Shown: positions 1 to 10,650, numbered from the stretch's first letter. The stretch is 64,000 nt of DNA from Peromyscus leucopus (GCF_004664715.2 NC_051083.1:122454971-122518970); one strand, 5' to 3'. The notes: a model not told the origin generated them from the letters alone. Numbers and translations: made by a program.

Positions 1-45
1 GGAGGGGAGAGGAGAGGAGAGGAGAGGAGAGAGAGAGAGAAAGAA
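1..45. repeat. GA-rich simple repeat
   Basis: Purine-only tract of ggaga units grading into (GA)n; it runs off the left edge of the window. Confidence 0.9.
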
Positions 46-599
46 AACATATCCTCACTTGTTTTCATTTTTTTCAGTTCCATCTTTTGTGACTTTTAAA
101 GCCTAAACTTTGCTTTCTGTAAAAAGTACTGTTTCATGGGTCAGCTTCCCCCCCCCCCTGATGTTCATTAAAAGAAACGGGTCCTTCAAAACTTGCTGTT
201 CTGATCGTTACTTGCTTTAAGAACAGTTCCAGTGCCACTATATTTGTAGGAAACAAATCTCTTCCACAAATGTCAGCAGTCCTTTCATGAAATGCTTTGA
301 GTATGATGAGGATATATTCAAAACAGAAACGTTACTGCTCAAGGAAAAGTCGACTCTAGAGTAGTATTTGATATCATAACTCCTGACTCCTTCAATTTTT
401 AGCTGCAATTAGTGATGAAGCATTTAGGTGTAAACAGTAAAGCAAAAGTACAGGGTTGGTTGCTAAATTTTGTACTGCCCAACTAATTATTTACTAAGGT
501 TAATTAGAACTCAATACTGGCATTTGTGAAACAGTGTGATCTAAGAAAACCAGTGTCACCACACTGGTTATGTAGGTTGCCTAACAATAAAAAAAGTAT
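46..599. other. Single-copy-looking block, no gene seen
   Basis: No SINE, LTR or simple repeat is recognised apart from a short C-run near 150. There is no long open frame. An AATAAA lies at 586-591 on the plus strand, and a perfect 7-bp hairpin (CCAGTGT/ACACTGG, 4-base loop) at 550-567. The block could be conserved non-coding DNA or a transcript end, but nothing in the sequence names it. Confidence 0.5.
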
Positions 600-645
600 G
601 CGCGCGCGCGCGCGCGCGCACACACACACACACACACAAAAACAC
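600..645. repeat. (CG)n(CA)n alternating purine-pyrimidine repeat
   Basis: About 20 bases of pure CG dinucleotides run directly into CA dinucleotides. Long pure CG runs are rare in mammalian DNA because of CpG decay, and the tract is a textbook Z-DNA-prone sequence. Confidence 0.95.
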
Positions 646-649
646 AAAA

Positions 650-782
650 CTGGGTATGGTGATTCATGCTTTTAATTTCAGCATTGGGGAAGCAGAGGCA
701 GGCTGATGTCTGTGAGTTCAAGGACATTCTGGCCGACATAGGGAGTTCTAGGCCAGCCAGGGATACGTAGAGAGATCAGTTC
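650..782 (+). mobile_element. Degenerate B1 SINE
   Basis: Recognisable B1 body on the plus strand (a cctttaatcccagca-like box, aagcagaggcaggc, ctgtgagttcaag), strongly diverged. Confidence 0.75.
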
Positions 783-818
783 ACCATGGTTCTCCATAGT
801 GCAAAGAAAGACATCCCT
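777..818 (+). repeat. 42-bp direct repeat, copy 1
   Basis: Starts cagttcaccatggttctcc and ends aaagacatccct. It matches 1409-1450 at 40 of 42 positions, and the flanks of the two copies do not match. It is not part of any SINE I recognise. Confidence 0.85.
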
Positions 819-874
819 TAGGTGCCCCTGAGTCATGGTTTTTATGAGCTGCCAGACTACATGGATGCTAGAAT

Positions 875-877
<3 letters not shown>

Positions 878-933
<56 letters not shown>
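878..933. repeat. (CT)n microsatellite
   Basis: Uninterrupted CT dinucleotides. Open frames across it are low-complexity artefacts. Confidence 0.97.
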
Positions 934-936
<3 letters not shown>

Positions 937-1068
937 TTACACTATAGCTCAAGATGTTCTGAAACACATTATACAGGCCAAGCCATCCTCAAACTCCCAG
1001 TAATTTTCTGCCTCATTCTTCTGAATGCTGGGATTACAAGGGTAAGCCACCTTACCAAGCTCAGATTT
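934..1068 (-). mobile_element. Degenerate B1-like SINE
   Basis: Antisense B1 body (a gccatcctcaaactcccag-like stretch and a gctgggattacaagggt box), old and diverged. From here to 1573 nothing else is recognised except the second 42-bp direct repeat. Confidence 0.6.
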
Positions 1069-1408
1069 CTTTACTTAGGAGCCTACTCCTCTTCTGCCGC
1101 GATAATTTTTCCAACCCAGAACCTTGTTTTTCATTCATCCTATCTATCTAAAGGCTGTCCAGCCCAGATAGACAGCTTTATCCAAGCCTCCTACAGCCGG
1201 AGCTGTGCGCTGTCATATCAGGATAATGATAACCATTCTTAGTTTAAATAGAACATTGATTTGGCACAACTTGAAATAACCTTGTAGCTGAATAAGAGTC
1301 TTGCTATAGCTACCAGAATTGAGAACAAGCCTGGAGCCAGAGGCATTGTTTGCTCACCTGATGTCTATAGCAGTGGGATTGATGTTTGCCTGAACAGCAG
1401 ATTCCTCC

Positions 1409-1450
1409 CAGTTCACCGTGGTTCTCCAGAGTGCAAAGAAAGACATCCCT
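1409..1450 (+). repeat. 42-bp direct repeat, copy 2
   Basis: Partner of 777-818, with two mismatches. The copies are 632 bases apart and enclose the B1 remnants and the (CT)n. Confidence 0.85.
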
Positions 1451-1573
1451 TTCCCTCTTTTTCCCCAGTGTTTAACTCAAGGCTTTTTTCTGTATAAAAC
1501 TTAGCCTAGGTGATATGAAATAGCAAAAGTAACACATACCATTTCCATTGTCTTCTTTTTAAATGTATAAACC

Positions 1574-1765
1574 TGGGACTGGAGAGAAAGCTCAGCAGTT
1601 AAGAGCATGTACTGCTCTTGCAGAGGACTGGAGTTTTCTTCTCAGCATCCAAGCTGGGCAGCTCAAAACCACCTATACCTCCAGCTTCAGGGCAATCTTA
1701 AGTACCTGCACTTAATTGCATCCACAGATGGATACACATACATATGTTTTTAAAAATACATAAAT
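1574..1765 (+). mobile_element. B2/B3-type SINE
   Basis: tRNA-derived head 'ctggagagaaagctcagcag' with the usual B2/B3 body (taagagcat, tgctcttgcagaggac), A-rich 3' end. Confidence 0.85.
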
Positions 1766-1770
1766 TTATA

Positions 1771-3195
1771 AACTTACAAGGGTAATTTTTGGAAAGTCAC
1801 AAATGAATAAAGGCCATTGTGGGAGGCTCCAGCTTAGGTGGAGTGGGAGAAAGCCTCATGAAAAGACATATGGACCAAAGGGAGTTGGCGTGACCCTATA
1901 CAACCCTGGACATCCAGAAGACTAAGAGATGCTGGGTACTGCTGAAGGACTGGAGGGAGACATATATCTAAAGACGGTGACATTCATTGACTAACATAGA
2001 GAAAGTCTTTGCCTCACTAGCCACACTTCTTACAGATGGACATCAGCACATTCCCCTAGCAAGAGAGCAGGAAACTTCAGCAGGGATGGGGGTGGGGTGA
2101 CTGAAGAGCTCCTGGGGAAGCATCTGAAATTCTACTATTTCTTGGTTTCTCTTTCCATCATGGGATTCCCCTCACCAGCTTTTTAACACTAAAGCAAAGG
2201 GCTGGCAGGCAAGGAGTCCTTTCTGTGAGTTTTCCAATCAGCAATTCTGGGCCTCATTTTTAAATATGAACAGACAGGCAAATCACCAAATGATAGAGGT
2301 AAGTCGCTGTGGTGGTTACTTTTGGGTTTCCCTGGCCTCCCCCCAGCCAGGCCATAGTTATTCAAACACTTAATCTGACTGCTGCCTTTAGCTATTCTGA
2401 ACTGTGGTTAACATCTGCAAATCAGTTGACTTTAAGCAAAGGAGATAATCCTTGAAAGCTTGGGTGGCCACATTCAATCAGCTGTAAGGTCTTAACAGCA
2501 AAACTGAAGTTTCCCTGAGGAAGAAGTTCTGAGGCAAGTCTCTAAGAACCTTTCTGCCTGAGAGTTTGCCGCCCATCGAGATAATTCCTCCCGCCCCCAC
2601 TCCTGCTCCTGCCTGCTCTGGTTTGGAGAGTACCAAGCTCTCTCATGTGGGTCTTCTCTCTCATCAATAAATTATAGGGGTGTGTGTGTGGGGGGGGGTT
2701 AAATAGACACACAGGCACACCCACATAAGACTCTTGTTTGTCTGGTGGAACTACAACTGACACAGACACCAAAGGCAAATGGCGGCCAACATGAACAGCA
2801 AAACTGATCTGCTCCCTTCCTGCCTTGCTACATATCTCTCCTACACAACCTCTTTGTGCAGGCACATTTGTGGCCTTGATAGTCCTGCAGCCTAGTCCAC
2901 TTGCTTTCTTCTCAGAAGCATAACCCTTGATGTTTCTCAGCACTATGATTACACTTGCCTGCTCCTCTGTGGTCAAGTTTCTGTTTAAGTGTTATTTCCT
3001 CAACTACCTCTCTTGATCACCCTACTGAAAATGTAGTACCACCTACTCTCCCATGGTCCATCCTATCACACTGAATTGTACTCTCAAATGAAGGATGACT
3101 TCCTTGTATTTGATTATTTGTTGGTACATTTACTAGTTTATTATCTGAGAGTTTTCTTTTTTTTATGAGTCTTTTGGGAGGGATTGTTTTGGGTT
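1771..3195. other. Intergenic, nothing recognised
   Basis: No identifiable gene or mobile element. A 144-codon open frame on the minus strand (2542-2976) spans a G/T-rich tract and resembles no family I know, so I treat it as chance. The DNA may be old unclassified repeat. Confidence 0.5.
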
Positions 3196-3285
3196 TTTGA
3201 GACAGGGTTTCACTGTGTAGACCAGGGTGGCCTCAAACTCAGATCTGCCTGTCTCTGCCTCCTGAATTATGAGCCTTGCTCACTG
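3196..3285 (-). mobile_element. B1 SINE fragment
   Basis: gacagggtttcactgtgtag and cctcaaactcagatctgcct boxes of antisense B1; the 5' part is lost. Confidence 0.8.
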
Positions 3286-3587
3286 TTGTATTACCATCAT
3301 CTAAAGCAGTGTCTTGTCCTTTAATAGTTGATATATGGGTGGATTAGTAAGTGGGGGTGGGGGGGAGTTGAGGGTGGAGGGCCGGGGGATGGGAAAAAGG
3401 GGCTTGGAAGAAACAAATGTAATTCAGGAACAGGAGAGTTTGGAAAACAAAACAAAGCAAAAAGCTAATGGCTATAAAATAAATTATTAAAGTCATTATC
3501 ATAGTCTATATATAAGAATGGATTGTGATAACCAAAAACCAAATGGAAAACAAGAAAGAAAGATCCTATACCTGGGGACATGGTGTT

Positions 3588-3695
3588 GGGAATGTAGTTC
3601 AGTTGGAAGAGTGTTTGTCTAGCATTCAGGAAACTCTGGGTTTGATCCCCATCACTGAATAAAACTGGGTGCGGTGCATGCCTGTAATCCCAGGA
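3588..3695 (+). mobile_element. ID element joined to B1 head (B4-like)
   Basis: tRNA-Ala-derived ID sequence (gaatgtagttcagttggaag ... gtttgatccccatcac) followed by a B1-like gggtgcggtgcatgcctgta segment. This order is typical of B4-type composite SINEs. Bases 3696-4429 downstream show no recognisable element or gene. Confidence 0.75.
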
Positions 3696-4429
3696 GGAGA
3701 ATCAGTCAAAAATCATCCTCAGCAACAGAAAGAGTGTGAAGCCAGTCTTGCTTAGAGAAGACCCCGACAGGCACAAAGGGCAAACGGGGTAAAAGCTAAG
3801 CTGTGTCCTTTAGATCCTCCTTCCAAAACCAAGGGTTTACTGTGCCATCCTTTGAGAGAAGCCTGAAGTAGCTGGCTCCCATGAAAGATTGCCTCACTGA
3901 AAGGAGCTGCTTAGTTCAAGGTTTTCACGCAGTGGGTTTCAAGGGCTCAACACCCTTGCCTCAAGTCAGAACCACTCTGAAATATTATCCAGTCTGTAGA
4001 ACTTCTTGGAGTGGCTACTGCGGCTTCTGCTAGTATCACTTTAGACCTTCTTCTCTCTCTTGCTCACTCTTCTCCAACATTTAATCTTAGTAACATGCCT
4101 TAGAAACCCTTCTGTACCCATTTTCATGAATTGAAATGATTGAACAAGAGTGAGGTGGTAGAGGAGGAGTGGCTGTGGGATATTTGATGAGAGAAGAGGG
4201 TGAATTCATCATTTCACAATAAGAAATTGAATTTGTAGGAAAGTACAATGGGACTGTTAAACTGTGTTGTGAAAGTAACAAAGTCAGACAATGAATTTAA
4301 GGGGTCCAATATCCAGCTGGAGGCCACGAAAGAAAGGAGACAATGGAGAAAGTTATTTCAAAGAAATAAAAGAAAAAGAACACCAGGAAACAAAGGAAAA
4401 AGATGGATATTTGTATTAAAAGGACCTAA

Positions 4430-4506
4430 GGTTTGGGACATGCCTCAGTGGTAGAATGCTTGCCCAAAAACACAAAGGCCCTAGGTTCCTTCCCCAGAGC
4501 CTATCA
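4430..4506 (+). mobile_element. ID-like SINE remnant
   Basis: gggacatgcctcagtggtag ... cttgcccaaaa ... taggttccttcccc: diverged ID/tRNA-Ala-derived head with A and B box traces. Confidence 0.6.
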
Positions 4507-4527
4507 AGTACAAATATAATACTTTTT

Positions 4528-4676
4528 TTGGTTTTTCGAGACAGGGTTTCTCTGTGTAGCTTTGTGCCTCTCCTGGAACTCACTTGGTAGCCCAGGCTGG
4601 CCTCGAACTTACAGAGATCCACCTGGCTCTGCCTCCCGAGTGCTGGGATTAAAGGCGTGCGCCACCACCGCCCGGC
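4528..4676 (-). mobile_element. Young full-length B1 SINE
   Basis: Complete antisense B1 from tttcgagacagggtttctct to ccaccaccgcccggc. It is flanked by a 17-bp target-site duplication with one mismatch (4511-4527 and 4677-4693, caaatat[a/g]atacttttt). The near-consensus body implies a recent insertion. Confidence 0.95.
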
Positions 4677-4870
4677 CAAATATGATACTTTTTAAAAAAT
4701 TGCCTGAATACCTCCATGGTATAAAAGAACCTAGGTATCTAGTGAGGGAAAGAGGTAAATATTAAGAATCAAACATGAGCTCCTGGTTAGGAATGCTGGG
4801 TTTTAGAAACTAATGCAAGAGTGGGATGGGGCTCAGAGAGCACAGTGCTTCTTTAGTGTGCAGGAGCCCT

Positions 4871-5352
4871 TGTGGTGATAATGTGTTCCCCAAAATATTG
4901 TGCACCCTAATAAACTTATCTGGGGTCAGAGAACAGAACCGCCACTAGATATAGAGGTCAGAAAATGGTGGCACTCACACCTTTAATCCTATCACTCAGG
5001 AGGCAGAGATCCATCTGGATCTCTGTGAGTTTAAAGCAACACTGGAAACAGCCAGGCATGGTGACTCATGCCTTTAATCCCAGGGAGTGATGACAGAAAG
5101 CAGAAAGGTGTATAAGGCGTGAGGACCAGAAACTAGAACCTGGTTAAGCTTTTCAGCTTTTAGCAACAGTTCAGCTGAGATCCATTCAGATGAGAACTCA
5201 GAGGCTTCCAGTCTGAGGAAACAGGATCAGCTGAGGAATTGGTGAGGTGAGATAGCTGTGGCTTGTTCTGCTTCTCTGATCTTCCAGCATTGACCCCAGT
5301 ACCTGGCTCAGGTTTGTTTTTATTAATAAGACTCTCTAAGATCCATGTTACA
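4871..5352 (+). mobile_element. Solo LTR of a class II ERV (family A)
   Basis: A 482-bp element running TGTGGTGATAATG ... ATGTTACA with TG...CA ends. It is flanked by a perfect 6-bp duplication AGCCCT (4865-4870 and 5353-5358), as expected for class II (ERVK-type) integration. It contains a TATA-like gtgtataagg box near 5107 and B1-derived pieces in U3 (cctttaatccta..., atctctgtgagtt). It matches the LTRs at 9403-9914 and 13481-13969. The family resembles cricetid mys-related ERVs (name from memory, unverified). Confidence 0.92.
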
Positions 5353-5369
5353 AGCCCTTGCACTGATCA

Positions 5370-5520
5370 CTAGCACCTGTAATTCTTACTGCTAGTAGCA
5401 CACACCTATAATCCTGAGCACTTGAGGAGCAAAGGCAGAAGGATAGTGGTTCAGGGTCATCCTTGGCTATATAGAGAGGTCAAAGGCAGCTTGGCTACAT
5501 GAGTTTTATCTCAAAAATAA
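5370..5520 (+). mobile_element. B1 SINE, diverged
   Basis: acacctataatcctgagcac ... gaggagcaaaggcagaagga ... ctcaaaaataaaa: an old plus-strand B1. Confidence 0.65.
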
Positions 5521-5555
5521 AAATTAATTCATAAATGGCCTAATGAAAAAGTGTA

Positions 5556-5745
5556 GTTGCCAGGCACAGTGGCACATGCCTTTAACCCCAGCACTAGAGA
5601 GGCAGAGGCAGACAGATCTCTATGAGTTCAAGGCAAGCCAGGACTACACAATAAGTCCCTGTCTCAAACAAACACCCTTCCCACTGCAAAAAAGAAAAAA
5701 AGAAAGAAAGAAAAGAAAAAGAAAAAAGAAACAATATCATCAAAA
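5556..5745 (+). mobile_element. B1 SINE with A/G-rich tail
   Basis: caggcacagtggcacatgcc ... gcagaggcagacagatctct ... ccctgtctcaaac, then an (AAAG)n-like tail. Confidence 0.85.
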
Positions 5746-5829
5746 TCATGGGGAACTAAGGCTACACAGTCAGATTGTATCTCAAATAAATAGAAGGACA
5801 AAAACTGAGAAAAGCCTTTTCAGTTTAGA

Positions 5830-5957
5830 TCAAGACGGGGTTTCTCTGCTTAGTCCTGGCTATCCTTTGCCCTTTAAAACCAGGGTGGCCTCAAACTCAC
5901 AGAGATCTGCCTGTCTCTGCCTCTTGGGTGATTAAAGGTGTTCACTTCACACCTAGC
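5830..5957 (-). mobile_element. B1 SINE
   Basis: Antisense B1 boxes (gacggggtttctctgcttag, ggtggcctcaaactcacaga). Confidence 0.8.
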
Positions 5958-6064
5958 TCACAGAATTTCCTCTGAGTCAGCTTAGAATTCTATATTGAGC
6001 CAAGCTGTTAAGCAAAAATAATAGTCAAAATATATTTAAAAAACACAAAGAAATTGTTTTTGTG

Positions 6065-6455
6065 AGATACTGTCCTAGTTAGCTTTTTTGTTGCTGTGGT
6101 AACACCATGACCAAAAGGAACATGGGGAGGAAAGGGTTATTTGGCCTACATGCCACAGTCAGTCTACCAGCAAGGGGAGCCAGCACAGGAGCTCACAATG
6201 GGAACCTGGAGACATGAACTGAAGCAGAGACCATGGAGGAGAGCTGATTAATGACTTATTCTCTATGGCTTGCTCCATTTGCTTTCTCAAACAATCCATG
6301 ACCACCTGCCTGGGGTAGTGCTGCCCACCGTGGCCTAGGATCTCCCACATCAATCATCTGTCAAGAAAATGTTGCATAGACTTGCCAACAGGCCAATCTG
6401 ATGGAGGCATTTTCTCATTCCTCTCATATACAAGCTCAGTGACAAAAAAACCTAA
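6065..6455 (-). mobile_element. Common rodent LTR-like repeat (family uncertain)
   Basis: Contains the widespread rodent sequence 'ttgctgtggtaacaccatga' and ends with tggaggcattttctcattc. I recognise it as a dispersed rodent repeat, probably a MaLR-type LTR read in reverse, but cannot name the family. Related copies lie at 16678-17250 and 19135-19297. Confidence 0.55.
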
Positions 6456-6925
6456 GCAGTACAGAGATGTGAATAGTCAGAAAGCTGATAACTCAGCAAG
6501 CTTCCTTGGAAGCTACTAGAGAAAGTAGTCTCTTCAAAATGAAGCATTACATTAACAAGAGGAAGCTACAGATTCTAGGGAGGGAACAATGGGAACACAG
6601 ACAAAGGAAATTCTAGAAAGCAATGCTCCTGGAGAAAAGCAGGCTCTGGTCTAAGACAGGAAGCTAACTTTGAGAGGGCCTGCTCTTATTCCTTCCTATA
6701 ACTTTCTAAACGATGAGCTTTCATTAGGGCCTTTGGGTCTTTACATGCACTCTTCTAGAATTTTGCAAATCAGAGAAGGAAATAGTGGGAATCCATACCT
6801 TCTTCATTTTTAAAAACTTCTAAGCTTCTTACAAAAATTTTACATTCTTTCCCCCAGAAACTTTCTGCCTCTCAAATCCATACTATGGAAGATTTTTGCC
6901 TCAAGAGATACCCTGTCCAAATATA
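6456..6925. other. Intergenic, nothing recognised
   Basis: No gene, simple repeat or classifiable mobile element. Confidence 0.5.
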
Positions 6926-6929
6926 TGAG

Positions 6930-7030
6930 AGATGAGCTGGGTGTGGTGGCTCAGGCCTGTAATGGCAAGTACTTGAGAGACTGTGGTAGGAGACTGACAC
7001 ATGTTTGAGGCTAGCCTGAGGTAAAATAGA
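6930..7030 (+). mobile_element. Diverged B1 SINE
   Basis: gagctgggtgtggtggctca ... aggctagcctgaggtaaaat: an old plus-strand B1. Confidence 0.65.
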
Positions 7031-7309
7031 ATGAAAACAAAATGTGAGAAATGTCACTATACTCTTTTAGAAGACTGTCCTGAAGATGACCTACTTTCAT
7101 TTGGTCACCTTCTGGGGACCAAAGAGAACAGAATTCTCCCCCCCCAAAAAAAATTTAGCATAAGCAGTAGAAAAAAGTATTTTCTTCACTAAGAATATAT
7201 ATTTTAGCATCCAAATGTACAACTAGTCCTACACAAATTCAGGTAACACAGAGCACTTTCTCATGGCACAATTATGATAAAGCTCAGAGACAGACATTTG
7301 GATTCCATG

Positions 7310-7378
7310 GGGCCCTCAGAAAGGTGAAGGCATCCATGTGTATCTGTACATGGGTGTGTATGTGATGTGCATGGTGGG

Positions 7379-7429
<51 letters not shown>

Positions 7430-7562
7430 ATAGCATGCTTGTGGGGGGCAGAGGATAACTTTCAAGAATATGTTCTTCCCTTCCACTATGTGGGTCCAGG
7501 GATCAACTCATGTCAAGAGCAATAAGTGTCTTTACCTACTTGAGCTGTCTCAGCAGCCTGGA
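7310..7562 (-). mobile_element. tRNA-derived rodent SINE with (GT)n
   Basis: Antisense copy of a SINE with a ccaccatgtgggtcc-like box and a 'tctttacctacttgagctgt' head. The (GT)n at 7381-7427 occupies its tail. Similar elements lie at 11812-11995, 27720-27900, 39265-39437 and 45005-45170. Confidence 0.7.
7381..7427. repeat. (GT)n microsatellite
   Basis: Pure GT dinucleotides. Confidence 0.97.
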
Positions 7563-8332
7563 AAAGAAGGAGTCTATCATGGAGACGGAACTAAGCAAGT
7601 ACGGAGGACACTGTTTTAAATAGGAATATCCCAACATAGGAATAGTCTAGTCATGCCTCCATGCTTTCCTTACATTAATCTATGGTAAAGATACTCTTAC
7701 CACAAATGTCTGTCCTTCAAACAATTGTGGCTCATTTTGTGTCCTCAGCCAAAAGAAGTCACTGGACACCCCATCCTATCCCAGTTAGCTTCAATTGAGA
7801 CACATTCTTGCTCTTACCTTCTGATTATCATGCAAAAAAGTTTCCAAACCAAACCTTGAGTTGCGATACACTCAGAACAAATCTGATAGAATCATACACT
7901 GTATCACAGTTTTATTTTACAAGGTCAAATCGGGAAGAAACCAACTAGTTCTGAAAGTATTTATGTACTGAATACATAAAGGAGTTTTAGAGTCTAAAAG
8001 AAAAATCCCAGGCCAGGCAAGCTATGAACCTCAGCAACTGTCTGGAAGACAGAAAAGAGAAAGAGAAAAAGCCATGTCTGCATGGTCACCAGGTACTTGC
8101 CAGATAAGCAACCCCTTGGCTGGGAAGAGAGGGGAGTTTTAGAGAAAATGAAAAAGCTCCATGTACCAGAGAAAGCATGTTTAGGCCAGCATCTGAAAGA
8201 AGGAGAAAGGTGGGAAGAAAAAGGGAATGCTACACCTTTCTGAGAAGGAGCTATAATGGTAGTGTTAGTTAAGACTCAGAAAGATAGGGGACCGACAGAA
8301 CCTCATGTGGCAGATTTTATTTAATTTAAAAG
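7563..8332. other. Intergenic, nothing recognised
   Basis: No gene or classifiable element. Confidence 0.5.
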
Positions 8333-8462
8333 ACTATAGCTACGAGTGGTGGATGCCTTTAATTTCAGCACCCTGAGGCAGGTGATTTTCTGTGAGTTTG
8401 AGGTCAACCTGGTGTGAGATTTCCAGGCTAGTCAAGGCTACAGACACTCTGTTTCAAAAGAC
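8333..8462 (+). mobile_element. B1 SINE
   Basis: gagtggtggatgcctttaat ... ctgtgagtttgaggtcaacc ... ctctgtttcaaaagac. Confidence 0.75.
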
Positions 8463-8597
8463 AATATGCATATTATAAAAATCATAATTTACAATGTGAC
8501 CATTTTATATATGTATACCTAGAGGAATGGCTAATTCAAGATACTATCAATGAACACAGACACATACATAAATATATATGGTTGTGCTTATTTTAAC

Positions 8598-8965
8598 AGT
8601 GCTAGGGATCAAATCTAGGGCCTCATGCTTGCAAGCCACTATATCCCACTCTGCTCTTTCTTCTTCCTTCCTTTTCTTTACTTTCTTTTTTAAAAATTTT
8701 TTAGACGGGGTCTCTCTATTTAGTCCTGGATGGCCTGGAATTTGCTTCTTTTCTCCAGAGTGCTTGGCTTAAAGGTATGCCTTTGTTTTTGTTTTTTTGG
8801 GATATTTTTTGTTGGTTTTTGTTTTGTTTTGTTTTGCTTGAGACAGGGTTTCTCGGTGTAGTTTTGGTGCCTGTCCTGGATCTCACTCTGTAGCCCAGGC
8901 TGGCCTCGAACTCACAGAGATCCGCCTAGCTCTGCCTCCCGAGTGCTGGGAGGCACCACACACAT
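8598..8965 (-). mobile_element. SINE cluster: ID fragment and two antisense B1s
   Basis: An ID-like antisense fragment (gtgctagggatcaaatctag) at 8598-8642 is followed by a short B1 (8700-8785). A fuller B1 at 8838-8965 has 'ttttggtgcctgtcctggat', a variant I associate with cricetid B1. Confidence 0.75.
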
Positions 8966-8971
8966 TATTTT

Positions 8972-9175
8972 TGTTTTTGACAGAGTCTCTTGTATACCAG
9001 GCTTGTGGAAAACTCCCTAGGTAGCTAGAGATGACCTTGTTCTTCTTTCTGAGTCCACCTCCTGAGTGCTACAATTACTAGTGGGAACCACCATGTTTGG
9101 TTTAAGGACTGAACAGAGAGCTTCATGCATGCTAGGCAAGCACTCTACCACCTGAACCTACAATTACATGCCCAG
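8972..9175 (-). mobile_element. Antisense B4-type SINE (B1 + ID), old
   Basis: gacagagtctcttgtatacc (B1 part) and then cttcatgcatgctaggcaag (ID part), both antisense and diverged. Confidence 0.6.
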
Positions 9176-9402
9176 CCTACAATTACTATATTTTTTTAAC
9201 CTTTTTCTTCCCTCAAGTTTTGTATTATGGGAACATGTAAAATCTACTTTCTGCAATTTCACCTGGGCAATGTCTTATTATCAACTGTGATCATCACCAT
9301 GTACACTAGATCTCTTGAACTTGTTCCTCTTGACTAACTAGAAGTTTCTGTCATTTGACCAACATTTTCTCACCTTTTTCCCACTCCCAGCCCATGGTAA
9401 CC

Positions 9403-9914
9403 TGTGGTGGTATTGTATTTCTCAAAATATTGTGTGCCTTAATAAATTTATCTGGGGTCAGAGAACAGAAAAGCCACTAGTTACAAAGGCTAGAAAATGG
9501 TGGCACTCACACCTTTAATCCTAGCATTCCAGAGATAGAAATCCCTCTGGATCTCTGTGAGTTCAAGGCCACATTGGAAATAGCCAAGCATGGTGACACA
9601 TGCCTTTAATCCCAGAAACCCAGCCTTTAATCCCAGGGAGTGGTGGTAGAAAGCAAAAAGATATATAAGGCGTGAGGACCAGAAACTAGAAGATTTGGCT
9701 GGTTAAGCATTCAGGCTTTTGAGCAGTAATTCAGCTGAGACCCATTCCGGATGAGGACTCAGAGGCCTCCAGTCTGAGGAGACAAGACCAGCTGAGGATC
9801 CGGCGAGGTGAGATAGCTGTGGCTTATTCTGTCTCTCTGACCTTCCAGTATTCACCCCAATAACTGGCCTCAGGTTTGATTTTATTAATAAGAACTTTTA
9901 AGATTCCTGCTACA
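9403..9914 (+). mobile_element. Solo LTR of a class II ERV (family A)
   Basis: A 512-bp LTR, TGTGGTGG ... CTGCTACA, flanked by a perfect 6-bp duplication GTAACC (9397-9402 and 9915-9920). It has a TATA-like atatataaggcg near 9660. It is longer than its sister at 4871-5352 partly because of a tandem duplication of 'gcctttaatcccag' near 9602-9640. Confidence 0.92.
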
Positions 9915-9959
9915 GTAACCATGATTCTCCTCCTCTCTCTAAAAATTAGGTTTGCTTAT

Positions 9960-10070
9960 TTTGTTTGTTTTATTTATTTTTGAGACAAGATCTCACTATG
10001 TAGACCAGCCTGGCACCAAACTTACAGATGTTGCCTGCTTCTGCTTTCAGAGTGCTGGGTGTGAACTTGT
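9960..10070 (-). mobile_element. Diverged B1 SINE
   Basis: gagacaagatctcactatgt ... gcctggcaccaaacttacag, antisense B1. Confidence 0.7.
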
Positions 10071-10278
10071 TGACCTCATCCTCAGCTCACAGAACTTCCT
10101 TCACTACCAAATCTAAACTAGCACCCACTCTCACTCTTTGAAGACTTGTATTGACTGCAGGGACAGTAGAGTGTTCCAAAGTCATATAAAAAGATAGATA
10201 ATGATAAACGGACAAACAGAACAACAGTTGCAAAATACATGACAAAACAAACAATGGGCAAAAGAAATAAAAGCATTT

Positions 10279-10297
10279 GTTCTTTCTTTCTTCCTTC

Positions 10298-10374
<77 letters not shown>

Positions 10375-10376
10375 TT
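10279..10376. repeat. (CTTT)n(ATTT)n tetranucleotide repeat
   Basis: CTTT units turn into ATTT units. This is the reverse of the A-rich tail of the antisense B1 that follows, a common origin for such tracts. Confidence 0.95.
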
Positions 10377-10377
10377 T

Positions 10378-10497
10378 TGGTTTTTTGAGACAGGGTTTCT
10401 CTGTGTAGCTTTGGAGCCTGTCCTGGAACTCACAGAGATCTGCCTGCTCTGCTTCCCGAGTGCTGGGATTAAAGGCATGTGCCACCACTGCCCAGCT
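10378..10497 (-). mobile_element. B1 SINE
   Basis: Near-complete antisense B1 (gagacagggtttctctgtgt ... gtgccaccactgcccagc). Confidence 0.9.
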
Positions 10498-10504
10498 GTT
10501 TATT

Positions 10505-10650
10505 ATTTTTTTATGAATGGGAGGCCTTGCCCTTTCTGAGGGGTGGATGGCAGGGGTAGAAAGCAGGTAGAGGAAGGGAACAGGAAAAGAAGAGGGAGGG
10601 GAAACTGTGGTTGGTATGTAAAATCAATAAAAATAATAATAATCAAAATT
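10505..10650 (+). mobile_element. L1 3' end fragment
   Basis: Purine-rich L1 3'-UTR-like sequence (gaggaagggaacagg, gggaggggaaactg) ending ttggtatgtaaaatcaataa and an A-rich tail. Confidence 0.65.

Noticed and set aside
46..599. 3' UTR of a convergent neighbouring gene
   Set aside because: I considered this because of the AATAAA at 586-591 and the lack of SINEs. With the gene identified as ATP11C the expected neighbour (MCF2) would be on the minus strand, and there is no coding evidence.
678..1242. Open frames over the (CT)n tract
   Set aside because: Arg-Glu and Ser-Leu dipeptide runs are dinucleotide artefacts.
2542..2976. 144-codon minus-strand frame as a gene
   Set aside because: No recognisable domain; part of it is translated G/T-rich repeat.
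10279..10376. CRISPR-like array
   Set aside because: This and the other regularly repeated tracts are 2- to 4-base microsatellites without spacers, in a mammalian genome.
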